A stretch of 41,617 bases of DNA from an uncultured Opitutales bacterium (GCA_938091675.1 CALKMX010000037.1:1-41617); one strand, 5' to 3'; shown: positions 16,778 through 26,860, counted from the stretch's first letter. The notes: generated by a model from the sequence alone, not told the origin. Program-made: numbers and translations.

Positions 16778-17701
16778 GTGAAGAGTTTTTGCAAAAATCC
16801 AGGATGGTTTGATCCAAAGTTTGTGCTTTGCAGTTTTTGGCTTTTCTGGCTTGCGGGAACCCCTTCCTTTTCTCTGGCAGATAAAGGCACTATGGAGGGT
16901 ATACTTTCTGCCAAGGGAGAAACCTGGATCGAAGTCCTGGACGATGGAGATTTTTTGCACAGGTTCATTCCTCAATGGATTGGGGAGGGCCCGGCGAATG
17001 GCGGGAGTTTTGATCAAGCAATGATTCAACTCATTGCCGAACTGGTCGTAGGGAACCGCGTGCAAATCGTCTGGGCACATGATGGACATCTCCGGGTACT
17101 CCGGGCAAAAATTTTGCAACCGAAATATCCGGAAGGAACCTTTGTGGGCTATCTTTTAAAATCGAGCAACCGTTGGATTGATGTGCAAAATCCGGATGAA
17201 GGAAAGCCCTGGCGGTTTTATTTGCCCTGGTTGGGCGGATACCCAAGTGAGGGGGGTGGCTACAATAAACAAATTCTACGAGAATTAAGTAACCGGAAGC
17301 CGACCGATCCCGTGCGTTTTTCATGGAAGTATAAATCCCGCCCAACCATCGAGTCGGTCTATGAGAATGTGATTGATCCAATAATCCCTTTCTGGGTCGG
17401 GAAGAAGCTTCCTGAGCCCAGAACCATTCGGGTGGATCGATCGGTGCAGGAATCTGAAATGCCCGATCCTCAACCCCCCGGACAGGTAAGTCCTTTTGAT
17501 ATGCTTGTGCCCAGTGCCGATAATCCTTTTGAACAGATTCATGCAAACCCGTTTGAACAGTTAGATGAAAAAGCCCCTGTGCAAAATCCCTTTGACAGCT
17601 TGGAACCTGCCAAGACAGAGACTATGGATGCCGTGGTTAATCCTTTTGAAAACCTTCCGCTCCCCCAGAAAAGCCCGTTTGATTTGATTGGCCAAGAGTA
17701 G
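16778..17701 (+). CDS. Secreted protein with six C-terminal NPF/SPF motifs
   Basis: A 307-residue exported protein. The GTG at 16778 follows a G-rich AGAGGGGGGA ribosome site, and the resulting N-terminus has a signal sequence (about residues 12-30, cleavage likely after SFSLA). The middle (about 35-215) is a globular domain with two similar halves: IEVLDDGDFLHRFIPQW and IDVQNPDEGKPWRFYLPW each precede a conserved GG-containing segment, suggesting an internal duplication. From residue 238 a Pro-rich tail carries [N/S]PF[D/E] at 238, 249, 257, 270, 288 and 299. I know no bacterial family with this tail. It ends 11 bp before the convergent lipoprotein gene. Confidence 0.8.
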   Translation: MKSFCKNPGWFDPKFVLCSFWLFWLAGTPSFSLADKGTMEGILSAKGETWIEVLDDGDFLHRFIPQWIGEGPANGGSFDQAMIQLIAELVVGNRVQIVWAHDGHLRVLRAKILQPKYPEGTFVGYLLKSSNRWIDVQNPDEGKPWRFYLPWLGGYPSEGGGYNKQILRELSNRKPTDPVRFSWKYKSRPTIESVYENVIDPIIPFWVGKKLPEPRTIRVDRSVQESEMPDPQPPGQVSPFDMLVPSADNPFEQIHANPFEQLDEKAPVQNPFDSLEPAKTETMDAVVNPFENLPLPQKSPFDLIGQE

Positions 17702-17712
17702 GCCAGTGGGGG

Positions 17713-19029
17713 TTATTGCTTTGCGGGAATAAAAATGGCCGGAGTGCCCATTGGATCCATCGGGTCGTCCCTGATGACCAGGTTGAGGCCGGAGGAAATG
17801 GACCATTCGGATACCGTGGCACCGCCCTGATCCCATGAGCGGTGAATTCTTTTTCTTTTTTGCAAAATTCTTTGCTCAAGATCGAGGCTGTCTTTTCGGG
17901 AAATACTGCTCCATAAAATATCTTTGATTTCCCCATTTTGATTGAGGGCAATAATTTCGACTGCCGGGAATTTCCCTTCCACTTGTTGAACGGATTGAGA
18001 ATTTGATAAATCGTAGGAAAGTACCGCATCCTTAGCATGCTTGAGCACCTTGTCTCGGTATGACTCAAAGTTGGGTGAATATCGTTCTGGGAGAATGTTG
18101 CCCTGAGCATCACGAATGGCAATTTCCACGATCTCAGATGACCATACGGGAGCAATCCTTCCCCCTCTTTGATCCACACAGTATACAATTGCAGGCAGAT
18201 TCTCCGGGTTGCGGTAGGCCGGAATCTCCGAAATGGCAAGGTAGCACTCATCGATCGCTTTCGAAAGGCCGAATGCATTGGGTTCGTGCACCGTTTCAAG
18301 GGGTTTGTTGTCAGGTAAATAAACCACCAAACCCTCAGTCCTGGGATAGTAGCAGACCTGATTTCCGACCAGTCTGCCCATTTCGTCAAACCTTCCTTCC
18401 TCCTCAAGTAAGTCTTCTTTGGACAATCCTCTTTGAGACCGCGGATGGAAATAAGTACGATACGGGCCCACAGGAACCCCGTTTGAAAAAGTTGCTTCCA
18501 GCCGAATATGGCTAGTGACAGGAATACCACCGGGCTTGAGACCTTCTTCTCTTATTTTTTCAAAATATCGAAATACCTCGGCATTGGTGAGCGAATAATA
18601 AAGAGACAGGTTCCCCTCCAGTTCATCCTGAAAGTAGTTTTTTTCGTAAAGAACTTCACCCGCCTTACCATAGGAGATAAAGGAGCCTTCACGCTTTCCT
18701 TTATCAAATGATCCAGTCAATTTCATTAGACCATTGGGTTGCCAAAAGAAGAAAGAACCGTGGCGCAGTCCATCCACAAATCCAATTTCGAACTTTTTCT
18801 GACCATTGGGATAGTCCTCCGTAACCCTGGCAAATTTCCATCTGCCCACAGGTACATCCTCACCCGCACGATAGAGCCTAAGGATGCCATCGTCATCTTT
18901 CCGGTATTCAAGTTTCTCCGTAGTTACCCTTTCCTCTTTGGAGCAACCAAAGACGCAAAGGGCAGACAAAAGAATCAGGAGCAATTCTGTCCGGAAAAAA
19001 TGTTTTTTATTTTGTGGCACTTGGAACAA
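17713..19029 (-). CDS. MORN-repeat-type lipoprotein (YwqK-like)
   Basis: A 438-residue predicted lipoprotein with an N-terminal hydrophobic stretch and lipobox VFGC (C29). Residues about 70-200 contain MORN_2-type units (YPNGQKKFEIGFVDG, GSFFFWQPNG, GSFDKGKREGSFISYG, YFQDELEGNLSLYY), the pattern of proteins annotated as YwqK-like 'antitoxins'. In many marine bacteria these are simply envelope repeat proteins. The C-terminal half (about 250-438) is unrecognised. The gene lies 35 bp downstream of the pseudoprotease gene on the same strand, so it is probably in the htrA operon and may act in envelope quality control. A long overlapping frame on the same strand is a shadow. Confidence 0.85.
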   Translation of the reverse strand: MFQVPQNKKHFFRTELLLILLSALCVFGCSKEERVTTEKLEYRKDDDGILRLYRAGEDVPVGRWKFARVTEDYPNGQKKFEIGFVDGLRHGSFFFWQPNGLMKLTGSFDKGKREGSFISYGKAGEVLYEKNYFQDELEGNLSLYYSLTNAEVFRYFEKIREEGLKPGGIPVTSHIRLEATFSNGVPVGPYRTYFHPRSQRGLSKEDLLEEEGRFDEMGRLVGNQVCYYPRTEGLVVYLPDNKPLETVHEPNAFGLSKAIDECYLAISEIPAYRNPENLPAIVYCVDQRGGRIAPVWSSEIVEIAIRDAQGNILPERYSPNFESYRDKVLKHAKDAVLSYDLSNSQSVQQVEGKFPAVEIIALNQNGEIKDILWSSISRKDSLDLEQRILQKRKRIHRSWDQGGATVSEWSISSGLNLVIRDDPMDPMGTPAIFIPAKQ

Positions 19030-19064
19030 TTACATTTTCTTCAAAACAATGGGCAACGGCAAAT

Positions 19065-19844
19065 TTAGTTCGTTCGTTCACGGACCTGCTGAGCAATTTC
19101 CATCACATCCTTTGCAGGTACGGTGATAACTCCAGATGGTTTTCCCCCTTCCTTGCGAAAGGCAGAGATCCCGATCCACCTGCCAAGATGATCAAAAACG
19201 GGCGTTCCCGGGGTGACATTTTCCACCACATAATAATCCCGAGGCTTGCGGATCACCGCGTTTACCCAACCTCTTTGAAGGGTTGATTTGCGGAATAAGT
19301 TCCGGCCCAATTTACCCAATGACACCACTTCATCGAGTGGTTGAATATCTGGCGAATAAGAAAAATCATACTCAATATCCCTAAAAGCGGGTGAATGAAC
19401 AACACCCTGTTCCTTGTTGCTGGGTCTTACAAAAGCGAGGTCGAGGTCTTCATCCTTGAGTAAAAAGTCTGCCGCAATTTCGGTACCGTCTGGCCTGAGA
19501 ATTAAAACCTCGGTGTAATTTACATTCACATTTCCGTTCCCCCTCATTTGAGCAAGAATAGAGTGGGTCGGGTCGATTCCGTTTAAGGAAAGGACGATGA
19601 GACCATCTTTCCCCAGCACGGTGCCCAGAGTTTCCAGTTTCCTTTCGGATGGTGGAAAGCTCCTTCCTCCCGAACTAAGCTCAATCCGTACGGTCGCAGA
19701 GATCCAAACCACCGAGTCAGATTGTTGTTGGAGAAGATTCCTCCAAATCGTAACGGTACTTTGGTTGGTCTCCGCAAAAATTTGGATCAAGCCAACTGGC
19801 CCGAACAAACTAAACAATAACGATAAAATAATAGGTTGCTTCAT
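19065..19844 (-). CDS. Degenerate trypsin-like (HtrA-type) protein, catalytically dead
   Basis: A 259-residue exported protein with a signal sequence (about residues 3-25, ending FAE). Its fold pattern follows a DegP-type chymotrypsin domain, but the catalytic His segment reads DGLIVLSLNG where a protease has G-x-V-x-T-N-x-H. The Asp segment is kept (DEDLDLAFVR). The GNSGGP Ser segment is replaced by PGTPVFDHLGRWIGI. Two of three catalytic residues are thus absent and no PDZ domain follows. The ATG at 19844 overlaps the HtrA stop as TGATG, showing translational coupling. It may bind unfolded proteins or regulate the active protease. The four-residue-longer start at 19856 is less likely. Confidence 0.83.
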   Translation of the reverse strand: MKQPIILSLLFSLFGPVGLIQIFAETNQSTVTIWRNLLQQQSDSVVWISATVRIELSSGGRSFPPSERKLETLGTVLGKDGLIVLSLNGIDPTHSILAQMRGNGNVNVNYTEVLILRPDGTEIAADFLLKDEDLDLAFVRPSNKEQGVVHSPAFRDIEYDFSYSPDIQPLDEVVSLGKLGRNLFRKSTLQRGWVNAVIRKPRDYYVVENVTPGTPVFDHLGRWIGISAFRKEGGKPSGVITVPAKDVMEIAQQVRERTN

Positions 19845-21859
19845 CAGGGTGTCCATTCCGGTTCGAGTTCCAAAAATAAGGTATGTATGCCCCTTTTGAT
19901 AAAAAAGATAACTTGCTTGGGTTGCATTTGGTGAATGCCAGTCATTAAACTCCTGAATTCTTCCACCCCGGAAATTGCTTGCTCATTTACAGTGAGCAAA
20001 ATGTCTCCCTGCCTTAAACCGGCCAAAGCGGCCCACCCAGCAGATTCCACATTTTCGACCAACACACCGTTTTCATCAGAGCTCATCCTTAAAAATACCC
20101 GGTCGGCAAAGGATAATTCCCGGACCGTGTATTCAAGTTCTTTGTCCTCAAATTCTGGAAGCTCATTGGCTGGTGTTGGACGTTTATCAAGAGTGGCATT
20201 GAGCTCAAATATTTTTCCATCCCTCCAGATTTCAAAGCATACAGTCGAATGGATTCGGTATTGCTTTATCATATTACCAAATACTTCAACATCTTCGGGG
20301 CGGTAGGCTTGAATGATCTGCCCATCAATCCGGGAAATTAAATCATCTGCAAGCATGCCTGCTCTTTCTGCAGGAGTGTCCGGAAATACTTGGGATAAAC
20401 GAACCCCCCGGGCTGTTTTGCCAAGCCCGAGAGCTTCTGCAAGTTCGTTGGTCAATACCTGTGTGCTTACGCCAAGCCAGGGTTTCCATGCCTCAAAAGG
20501 CCTAGTTTCGTCGGCTTCCGGCCCGATCTTAATAACCGTTAAATAATTGGCCAAATTTCTTTCAAACCGAACCAATGTGGGAACAGGCTCATCCTGGTCT
20601 TGAGTTAGTTCCCTTGAAATATTTACCAGATCTTCAATCTTTTCAATTTTCTGGCCGTTTATTTCCGTGATTACATCGTTCTCAAGCAGCCTGGGTTTTG
20701 AACTGTACGATGGGCCACCCTGAGCAACCGAATGCACCTGTACTCCGTATTCGCCCAGCCTTCGTGCCTCCAGCGAAGAAAGCAAAGTGAATTCTCTCAA
20801 GGTAAGCCCCCAGCTTTTGAGTTCTTTTTCTGGTTGGTATGCAGGTTCACGCTTTTGGGTGATAAGCGTCCAGGTTTTCTCTTCGTTATCCCGATAACCC
20901 CTCATCGAACATTCTTTTCCAGGGAGTAGGGAGCTAATGATTTGATGAAAGGGCGGAAGATCTTCCGGGATCTTTGCCTGCACACTCTTGCCGTCCAAGT
21001 GCGTAATGATATCACCGGGGAGAATGCCGGCCTTCTTTGCGGGAGATTCATCAATCACCCCAGAGACCAAAATGCCAGCACGATGGGCTTTTAGATAAGG
21101 TTGGCATTCCAATCCGATCCAAGATCGTTCGACCCATCCTTTCTCGGCAAGTTCTGCGGAGACTTCCTTTGCCAGGTTGGAAGGGATTGCACCACCCAGG
21201 CTGGCAATCGCAACTTCATTAATTCCGATGATCTCTCCGCGTTCGTTAACCAGGGGACCCCCACTATTTCCGGGGAAAATTACGGCATCATGCCCAAGCC
21301 ACCGGACGAGTTCCCCAACATTTTCCCCATCGAGCCGGAATGAGGAAGAACGATGTGAAATTAGGGCAAGGTTGGAAACTATGCCACGAGTGACCGACTG
21401 GGATAAACCGGCCGGGCTGCCCATGGCAAAACAGATATCACCCACTTTTACCCTGTCAGAATTTCCAAAAACTGCAGTTTGAAGAGGGGGGGCATTTTCG
21501 GGGCGATCACTCAGGCGAAGACGCAGCACCGCAAGGTCGGTCAGGGCATCTGCTCCTAGTAAATCAGCGCCTAGTTCTTCCCCGTCATACAATCGACAGG
21601 TAAGCCTGGTTGCTTTTCCTGCAACATGATGATTGGTCACAACCAATCCCGTGGCATCGATAATTACTCCACTGCCCGTCGATCCCGATTTTAACATCCT
21701 TCCATTTGAGCCCCGTTCGGAAACCACCTCGATCCTGACGATTGCCCGGTAAACCGAGTTGACCCGATCATTGATTTTGAAATTTTCCTCGCCCATTAGC
21801 CAATGGCAGGAAAATAAAGTGACAAGGAGGAGTTGAAAAAATGGTGAAAGCTTATGCAT
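19844..21859 (-). CDS. HtrA/DegP-family serine protease with four PDZ domains
   Basis: Periplasmic or membrane-bound S1C protease for envelope protein quality control. A signal segment (about 7-22) leads into the protease domain with triad His78 (TNHHVAG), Asp108 (LTDLAVLRL) and Ser199 (FPGNSGGPL). Four PDZ-like domains follow, recognisable by ILPGDIITHLDG (about 232-330), LLENDVITEINGQ (about 365-435), MLADDLISRIDGQ (about 466-560) and LRQGDILLTVNEQ (about 580-665). Classical DegP/DegQ have two, so 671 residues is long for the family. The gene heads an operon with the coupled pseudoprotease and the MORN lipoprotein. It is divergent from the PerM-like gene across a region containing a strong inverted repeat. 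Confidence 0.93.
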   Translation of the reverse strand: MHKLSPFFQLLLVTLFSCHWLMGEENFKINDRVNSVYRAIVRIEVVSERGSNGRMLKSGSTGSGVIIDATGLVVTNHHVAGKATRLTCRLYDGEELGADLLGADALTDLAVLRLRLSDRPENAPPLQTAVFGNSDRVKVGDICFAMGSPAGLSQSVTRGIVSNLALISHRSSSFRLDGENVGELVRWLGHDAVIFPGNSGGPLVNERGEIIGINEVAIASLGGAIPSNLAKEVSAELAEKGWVERSWIGLECQPYLKAHRAGILVSGVIDESPAKKAGILPGDIITHLDGKSVQAKIPEDLPPFHQIISSLLPGKECSMRGYRDNEEKTWTLITQKREPAYQPEKELKSWGLTLREFTLLSSLEARRLGEYGVQVHSVAQGGPSYSSKPRLLENDVITEINGQKIEKIEDLVNISRELTQDQDEPVPTLVRFERNLANYLTVIKIGPEADETRPFEAWKPWLGVSTQVLTNELAEALGLGKTARGVRLSQVFPDTPAERAGMLADDLISRIDGQIIQAYRPEDVEVFGNMIKQYRIHSTVCFEIWRDGKIFELNATLDKRPTPANELPEFEDKELEYTVRELSFADRVFLRMSSDENGVLVENVESAGWAALAGLRQGDILLTVNEQAISGVEEFRSLMTGIHQMQPKQVIFFIKRGIHTLFLELEPEWTP

Positions 21860-21925
21860 TTACCTTTAAAGCGTTTCTGGAATCAGATTAGTTTGGGTGT
21901 ATCTAAATAAACGGGTCAAAAGAGG

Positions 21926-21957
21926 TTCTTGCCCTTCGGCCCATCTAAAGGCAAGAA
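21926..21957. repeat. Inverted repeat between htrA-like and perM-like genes
   Basis: Arms TTCTTGCCCTT (21926-21936) and AAAGGCAAGAA (21947-21957) match at 10 of 11 positions around a 10-base spacer. The repeat lies 19 bp upstream of the PerM-like start in the divergent intergenic region. It could be an operator or a leader hairpin. There is no T-run, so it is not a typical terminator for either strand. Confidence 0.6.
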
Positions 21958-21976
21958 TCAAACCTAACTAAAAAGC

Positions 21977-23143
21977 ATGAAAGTGGAAGAAAATGGAATA
22001 AAATTTTGGACTCCCTGGCAGGCCAAGCTTTTGGCAAGTACCCTTTGTTTGGGTTGCGTTTTTGCCCTTTTTACATTGGCCGCCTGGACCGTCCAATTAG
22101 TTGGGGATTTTCTTGGTTATTTTTCTTCCGTTCTCTGGCCGCTGGCCATTGCTTCGATCCTGGCTATTCTCTTACTTCCCGTGGTTCGGAGCATAGAAAA
22201 AAGGAGTGGGTTAAGTTCCCGTTTTTCGATTGTGCTTTTATACGCAATTGTCTTTGGGTCCTGTTCCTTTGCTTTCTGGTCGATTGGGGGCGAGGTGATT
22301 AGTCAGTCGCGAGAACTTGCAAGCAGTTCAATTGATTGGCCCGAAAGAATCGAAGAGAAAATTAAGGAATCTGTCAGTTCTGAAACTTGGGGTGCTGTAT
22401 CCCAACGCTTTCATCAATTTAAGGGTGAATGGAAGCAGGGAATTCAAAACCTTTTTCAGGAAGTGCCCGAACTGTCGGGTAACTCGGCCCGGGTGCTGAA
22501 GGATGCATGGTCGAGTGTGGGTTCATTTTTCTCATCTTTTGCCTGTCTGGTAATTGTGCCGATTTATCTATTTTATTTCCTGAGCTCCAAGGGTGATCCC
22601 CTTGGTGCTTTATCCGGCCATCTAACTTTTATCAACGAGGATCTCCGCCATGATTTGATCTACCTGATCCGCCAGTTTAAAGAAATCCTGGAAGGCTTTT
22701 TTCGCGGCCAATTAATTATTGGTTTAGTCATGGGGATTGGATATGCCATTGGCTTTAGCCTTTGCGGATTGAAGTTTGGTATCGCACTTGGGTTATTTTT
22801 TGGAATCTTGAACATCATTCCTTTTCTCGGCACCGGGCTTGGTGTTTTAACCGTGCTTGCTGTTTCTTATCTCCAACCGGGAGGTATTTTTGAAACTGGT
22901 CAATGGAATGTGCTATGGGGTTGCGGGATTACTTTCCTGGTCGTGCAGTTAATCGAGAGTTACTGGTTAAGCCCAAAAGTTATGGGAGAGCGGACAGGCT
23001 TGCACCCAGTTGTGATCATCGTCTCAGTTTTTTTCTGGGGGACTGCATTTGATGGTCTTTTGGGAATGATCTTAGGGATACCCCTGACTGCTTTTCTGAC
23101 GGTATTTTGGAGATTGATGCGCAAAAAATATCTTTCCTTCTAG
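21977..23143 (+). CDS. AI-2E/PerM family membrane permease
   Basis: A 388-residue inner-membrane protein of the PerM/AI-2E-transporter family (formerly UPF0118). Two N-terminal helices (about 18-40 and 47-70) and a third near 83-105 precede a soluble amphipathic region (105-170). The conserved C-terminal membrane block includes VIVPIYLFYFL, GFFRGQLIIGLVMGIGYAIGF, FGILNIIPFLGTGLG, LIESYWLSPKVMG and LHPVVIIVSVFFWG. Family members export varied small molecules; some have been linked to AI-2 or to Na+/H+ exchange, so the substrate here is open. The ATG is preceded by a stretch containing an inverted repeat. The dnaE gene follows after 116 bp. Confidence 0.93.
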   Translation: MKVEENGIKFWTPWQAKLLASTLCLGCVFALFTLAAWTVQLVGDFLGYFSSVLWPLAIASILAILLLPVVRSIEKRSGLSSRFSIVLLYAIVFGSCSFAFWSIGGEVISQSRELASSSIDWPERIEEKIKESVSSETWGAVSQRFHQFKGEWKQGIQNLFQEVPELSGNSARVLKDAWSSVGSFFSSFACLVIVPIYLFYFLSSKGDPLGALSGHLTFINEDLRHDLIYLIRQFKEILEGFFRGQLIIGLVMGIGYAIGFSLCGLKFGIALGLFFGILNIIPFLGTGLGVLTVLAVSYLQPGGIFETGQWNVLWGCGITFLVVQLIESYWLSPKVMGERTGLHPVVIIVSVFFWGTAFDGLLGMILGIPLTAFLTVFWRLMRKKYLSF

Positions 23144-23209
23144 GAAGTAAAGTCACCGATTGGCAGGCATACACTGAATCTTGATCTGCTTGTGCGCAAG
23201 ATAACCTTG

Positions 23210-23226
23210 AAAGGTGGAACACCTTT
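23210..23226 (+). other. Perfect 7-bp hairpin in the dnaE leader
   Basis: AAAGGTG (23210-23216) pairs perfectly with CACCTTT (23220-23226) across a GAA loop, 33 bases upstream of the dnaE TTG start and 66 bases after the permease stop. No T-run follows, so a terminator is unlikely. It may be a leader structure or a protein-binding site. Confidence 0.4.
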
Positions 23227-23259
23227 GGCGATGAATGAATGCTAAACCAATAAACTAGC

Positions 23260-26200
23260 TTGGCCCAAAAAGACACAGACTTTGTTCATCTACATGTTCA
23301 TTCCGATTACAGTTTGCTGGACGGATGTTGCCGGATGGACCGGTTGATGGAACGGGCGGTCGAGTTGGGCATGTCGGCCATGGCACTTACGGATCATGGC
23401 AACCTTTTTGGGGCGGTATCATTCATTAAACAGGCAGAAAAACGTGGAATTAAGCCCATACTTGGATGCGAAGGTTACCTGGTCACGGATCATAAGAATG
23501 ATGAGCGTCCGGGTAGAGAAAATCATAAATCCTACCACCTTGGCTTACTTGCCAAAAATTTTCAGGGTTATCAAAATTTATGTAAGGTGGTGTCTGATGC
23601 ACATGTGGATGGATTTTATTATCGTCCGCGTACCGATTTGGAGACCTTGGCGGAGCATGCGGACGGGTTGATTGGTTTTACCGGATGTATGCAGGGGTGG
23701 GTCCCTCAGCTTATTTTGAGGGAGCAGGAAGAAGAAGCGGAAAAGGCTTTAGGGCAGATGGTGGAAATTTTTGGTAAAGAAAATTATTTTGTTGAACTGC
23801 ACAATCATGGGATCAAGGAGCAGGCACAGTTGGTCCCAGAACTCATTAAGTTGGCCAAAAAGTTTGGCCTCAAAACGGTTGCATCCAATGATGTTCATTA
23901 TGTCAAGGGGGAGGACTGGGCCCCACATGATGCACTCCTTTGTATTCAAACGGGTTCAAAATTGGACGATGTGAACCGGATGCGATACGATGCCCGTGAA
24001 TTTTACCTCAAATCGAGGGAAGAAATGGAGGCCCTTTTTCAGGAAGTGCCCGAGTCCATAACCAATACCTTTGCCGTTGCTGAAATGTGTGAGGTTAAAC
24101 TTCCTTTTGGAGAAAATAATTATCCGGTTTTTACCCTGCCTCCCGAAATTAAAACCGAGGTAAAGGATAATTTGGAGTACCTCAAGAATCTCTGTATTGA
24201 GGGATTGCAGACCAGGTATGAGATTGAATATCAGGAGATAAGCCTAAGGGTGGAGGGAGATCCTCTCAGTAAAGAATTGAGTGAGCGGTTGGATTACGAA
24301 CTAGGGGTAATCGGCAAGACTGGTTTTAATGATTATTTCCTGATCGTGGCTGACTTTATGCACTGGGCAAGGGAGCAGGGAATACCTGTAGGCCCGGGCA
24401 GGGGATCGGGTGCCGGCTGTCTGGTCGCTTATGTTTTAGGAATTACTGATATTGATCCTTTGAGGTTTGGTTTACTGTTTGAAAGGTTTCTCAATCCTGA
24501 GCGGGTTTCCCCGCCAGATTTTGATATCGATTTTTGTATGCGCCGCAGGGGGGAGGTAATTGAATATGTCCGGGAAAAATATGGCCGGGATTGCGTGGCT
24601 AATATTATAACCTTTGGCACATTTGGTGCCAAGATGGTGGTCCGTGACATCGCCCGGGTGCGTGATCTTCCTTATGCAGAGGCGGACAAACTGGCCAAGA
24701 TGATTCCGGATGACCTGAATATCTCATTGGAGGATGCACTGGCCAAAAGCCCGGAACTATTTTCTGAATACGAAAAAAATCCTGTTGCCAAACAGATTGT
24801 CGATACAGGCCGGATCATCGAAGGTATGGTACGGAACTCCGGCACCCATGCCGCTGGAGTGATTATTGCGGACCGACCCCTTAGGGAGTTGGTTCCGCTA
24901 ACCACTCAGGATGGAATTTTGACCACTCAATATCCCAAAGATCCCGTCGAGGAGCTTGGCTTATTGAAAATGGATTTTCTTGGACTGAAAACCTTGACCG
25001 TCATTTCGGAAGCCGAGGCCCATATTAGAAAGAGAGAAGGATTGGAGGAATTCAGGGTAAGCAAGGCTGACCTGGAGGATGGACCGACTTTTAAACTTCT
25101 TAATGAAGCCCGTACAATAGGGGTGTTTCAGTTGGAATCAGAAGGAATGCGCCGGTTATGCCGTCAGATGACGATTTCCAGTATCGATGAGATTATTGCA
25201 CTCATTGCTCTGTACCGTCCCGGCCCGATGGATTGGATACCTGATTATATCAAGGGAAAGGAGGATCCATCGACCATTCAGTTTCCGCATCCATTGCTGG
25301 AGGATGTTTGTGCTGAAACTTATGGGGTAATGGTGTACCAGGAACAGGTCATGGAAGCGGCACGAAAGATTGCGGGCTATACCTTGGGCGGTGCTGATAT
25401 CCTCCGCCGAGCCATGGGTAAGAAAAAGCCTGAAGAAATGGCAAAACAAAGAGAAATCTTTGTGAAGGGGGCAAAAGATGTAAATGGGATAGATGCCAAA
25501 AAAGCCAATGAGATTTTTAGTATTTTGGAAAAATTTGCCGGTTATGGGTTTAATAAATCCCACTCCGCAGCTTATGGCATAATTAGTTACCAAACGGCTT
25601 ATTTAAAGGCCAATCATCCGGTTGATTTTATGGCGGGGGTGCTTGCCTGTGAGTTAGGCAATTCGGAGAAGCTTGCTCACTTTCTTGGTGAGTGTCAGGA
25701 AATGGGGATTTCCGTACTGGGACCGGATGTCAATGAATCGGGAGAAAACTTTACCCCACTGGATGGAGTAGGGGAAGAGATTGGTTCTATTCGTTTTGGT
25801 TTATCCGCCGTAAAGGGGGTGGGTGATGTTGCCGGTAAATCCATTGTGGAAGAGCGTCAGAAGGGTGGCCCATTCTCAGATTTTAGCAATCTGGTCGAGC
25901 GATTGGACGGAAAATCGGTAAACAAACGGGTCCTTGAAAGTTTGATCAAGACCGGAGGTTTTGATGCAATGCACCCCAACCGGGCAGCCCTCTTATCCGA
26001 TCTGGACCGAGCAATGGGGGAAGCTCTCTTACGCCGTAAAGACCGCGAAGCGGGGCAAGTAAACTTATTTGATATGATGGGCGATTCAGATGATGAAAAA
26101 ACTGAATCCAAAGAAAATTTTGGCTTTAATTCAAATCTGCCAATTCCAGAGATGGATGATTTGGCAAAATTAAAGCTCGAAAAAGAATTATTGGGCTTTT

Positions 26201-26847
26201 TTCTGTCTGGGCATCCCGTGGACACGCTCAAGGGTTTGGGGCCCCTTATCGACACGCTCAAGCAAGAGGAGTTACTTCATCTTACCGGGAAAAAATCATT
26301 CCGCTTATCTGGGGTGATTTCTGAGGTGGAAAGAAGGTACACCAAGAAGGATTCGAAGCCTTGGGCCAGGTTTACTTTACTGGCCAAAGAAAAAGATTTA
26401 TCTTTGCCCATGTTTCCGGAAGCCTACTCCAATTATGGGACTCTTTTGGAAGAAGGGGAACTCATGGTGATTACCGGAGTTGCTTCAGTAAAAGATGGAG
26501 AAACAAGACTGACGGTTGATAAGGTTGAAACTCTTGACCTATCGCTTGCCAAAATAATTGAGGAATCGACCTGGCTTATCGATCCTGCTGATGAAGATGC
26601 AGGTTCTTTTCTTTCTGATCTTTATTCCGAGAGTGAAAAAGGCAGGGGTCGCTCCAGGGTAAGCATTGCATTTGCCCAGAATGGCGAGGATGATGGACTG
26701 GTCGTGCAGATGGACGAACGATTCCGGCTCCGGCTTAGCTTGGAGAATTTTTCCAAGTGGAGGAACCGATCCTGCGTTTTGGGAGTACGAGTAAAAGTAA
26801 CCGAGCCTGATCCGCCCGAGGAGCGTAAATACGGGCGGAAAGATTAG
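23260..26847 (+). CDS. dnaE: DNA polymerase III alpha subunit (replicative polymerase)
   Basis: Catalytic subunit of the replicative DNA polymerase. At 1195 residues it matches the DnaE1 length (E. coli 1160). The N-terminal PHP domain starts [15 protein letters not shown]. The C-family palm contains GPGRGSGAG and PPDFDIDFC with Asp420 and Asp422, and the third catalytic Asp572 is in [10 protein letters not shown] fingers region ([13 protein letters not shown]), a helix-hairpin-helix region and an OB-fold (about 1000-1085) follow. The start is TTG at 23260. An in-frame stop lies at 23251, and no ATG or GTG occurs before the essential PHP segment, so TTG is essentially forced unless translation starts at a still rarer codon. 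No Shine-Dalgarno sequence is obvious. Confidence 0.97.
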   Translation: MAQKDTDFVHLHVHSDYSLLDGCCRMDRLMERAVELGMSAMALTDHGNLFGAVSFIKQAEKRGIKPILGCEGYLVTDHKNDERPGRENHKSYHLGLLAKNFQGYQNLCKVVSDAHVDGFYYRPRTDLETLAEHADGLIGFTGCMQGWVPQLILREQEEEAEKALGQMVEIFGKENYFVELHNHGIKEQAQLVPELIKLAKKFGLKTVASNDVHYVKGEDWAPHDALLCIQTGSKLDDVNRMRYDAREFYLKSREEMEALFQEVPESITNTFAVAEMCEVKLPFGENNYPVFTLPPEIKTEVKDNLEYLKNLCIEGLQTRYEIEYQEISLRVEGDPLSKELSERLDYELGVIGKTGFNDYFLIVADFMHWAREQGIPVGPGRGSGAGCLVAYVLGITDIDPLRFGLLFERFLNPERVSPPDFDIDFCMRRRGEVIEYVREKYGRDCVANIITFGTFGAKMVVRDIARVRDLPYAEADKLAKMIPDDLNISLEDALAKSPELFSEYEKNPVAKQIVDTGRIIEGMVRNSGTHAAGVIIADRPLRELVPLTTQDGILTTQYPKDPVEELGLLKMDFLGLKTLTVISEAEAHIRKREGLEEFRVSKADLEDGPTFKLLNEARTIGVFQLESEGMRRLCRQMTISSIDEIIALIALYRPGPMDWIPDYIKGKEDPSTIQFPHPLLEDVCAETYGVMVYQEQVMEAARKIAGYTLGGADILRRAMGKKKPEEMAKQREIFVKGAKDVNGIDAKKANEIFSILEKFAGYGFNKSHSAAYGIISYQTAYLKANHPVDFMAGVLACELGNSEKLAHFLGECQEMGISVLGPDVNESGENFTPLDGVGEEIGSIRFGLSAVKGVGDVAGKSIVEERQKGGPFSDFSNLVERLDGKSVNKRVLESLIKTGGFDAMHPNRAALLSDLDRAMGEALLRRKDREAGQVNLFDMMGDSDDEKTESKENFGFNSNLPIPEMDDLAKLKLEKELLGFFLSGHPVDTLKGLGPLIDTLKQEELLHLTGKKSFRLSGVISEVERRYTKKDSKPWARFTLLAKEKDLSLPMFPEAYSNYGTLLEEGELMVITGVASVKDGETRLTVDKVETLDLSLAKIIEESTWLIDPADEDAGSFLSDLYSESEKGRGRSRVSIAFAQNGEDDGLVVQMDERFRLRLSLENFSKWRNRSCVLGVRVKVTEPDPPEERKYGRKD

Positions 26848-26860
26848 CACGGCTTCCAGC

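Noticed and set aside
17637-18530. Long open frame on the minus strand overlapping the MORN lipoprotein gene in another frame
   Set aside because: The other frame carries a signal peptide, lipobox and MORN-type repeats, while this one has an odd Arg/Cys/Trp-rich composition and no start context.
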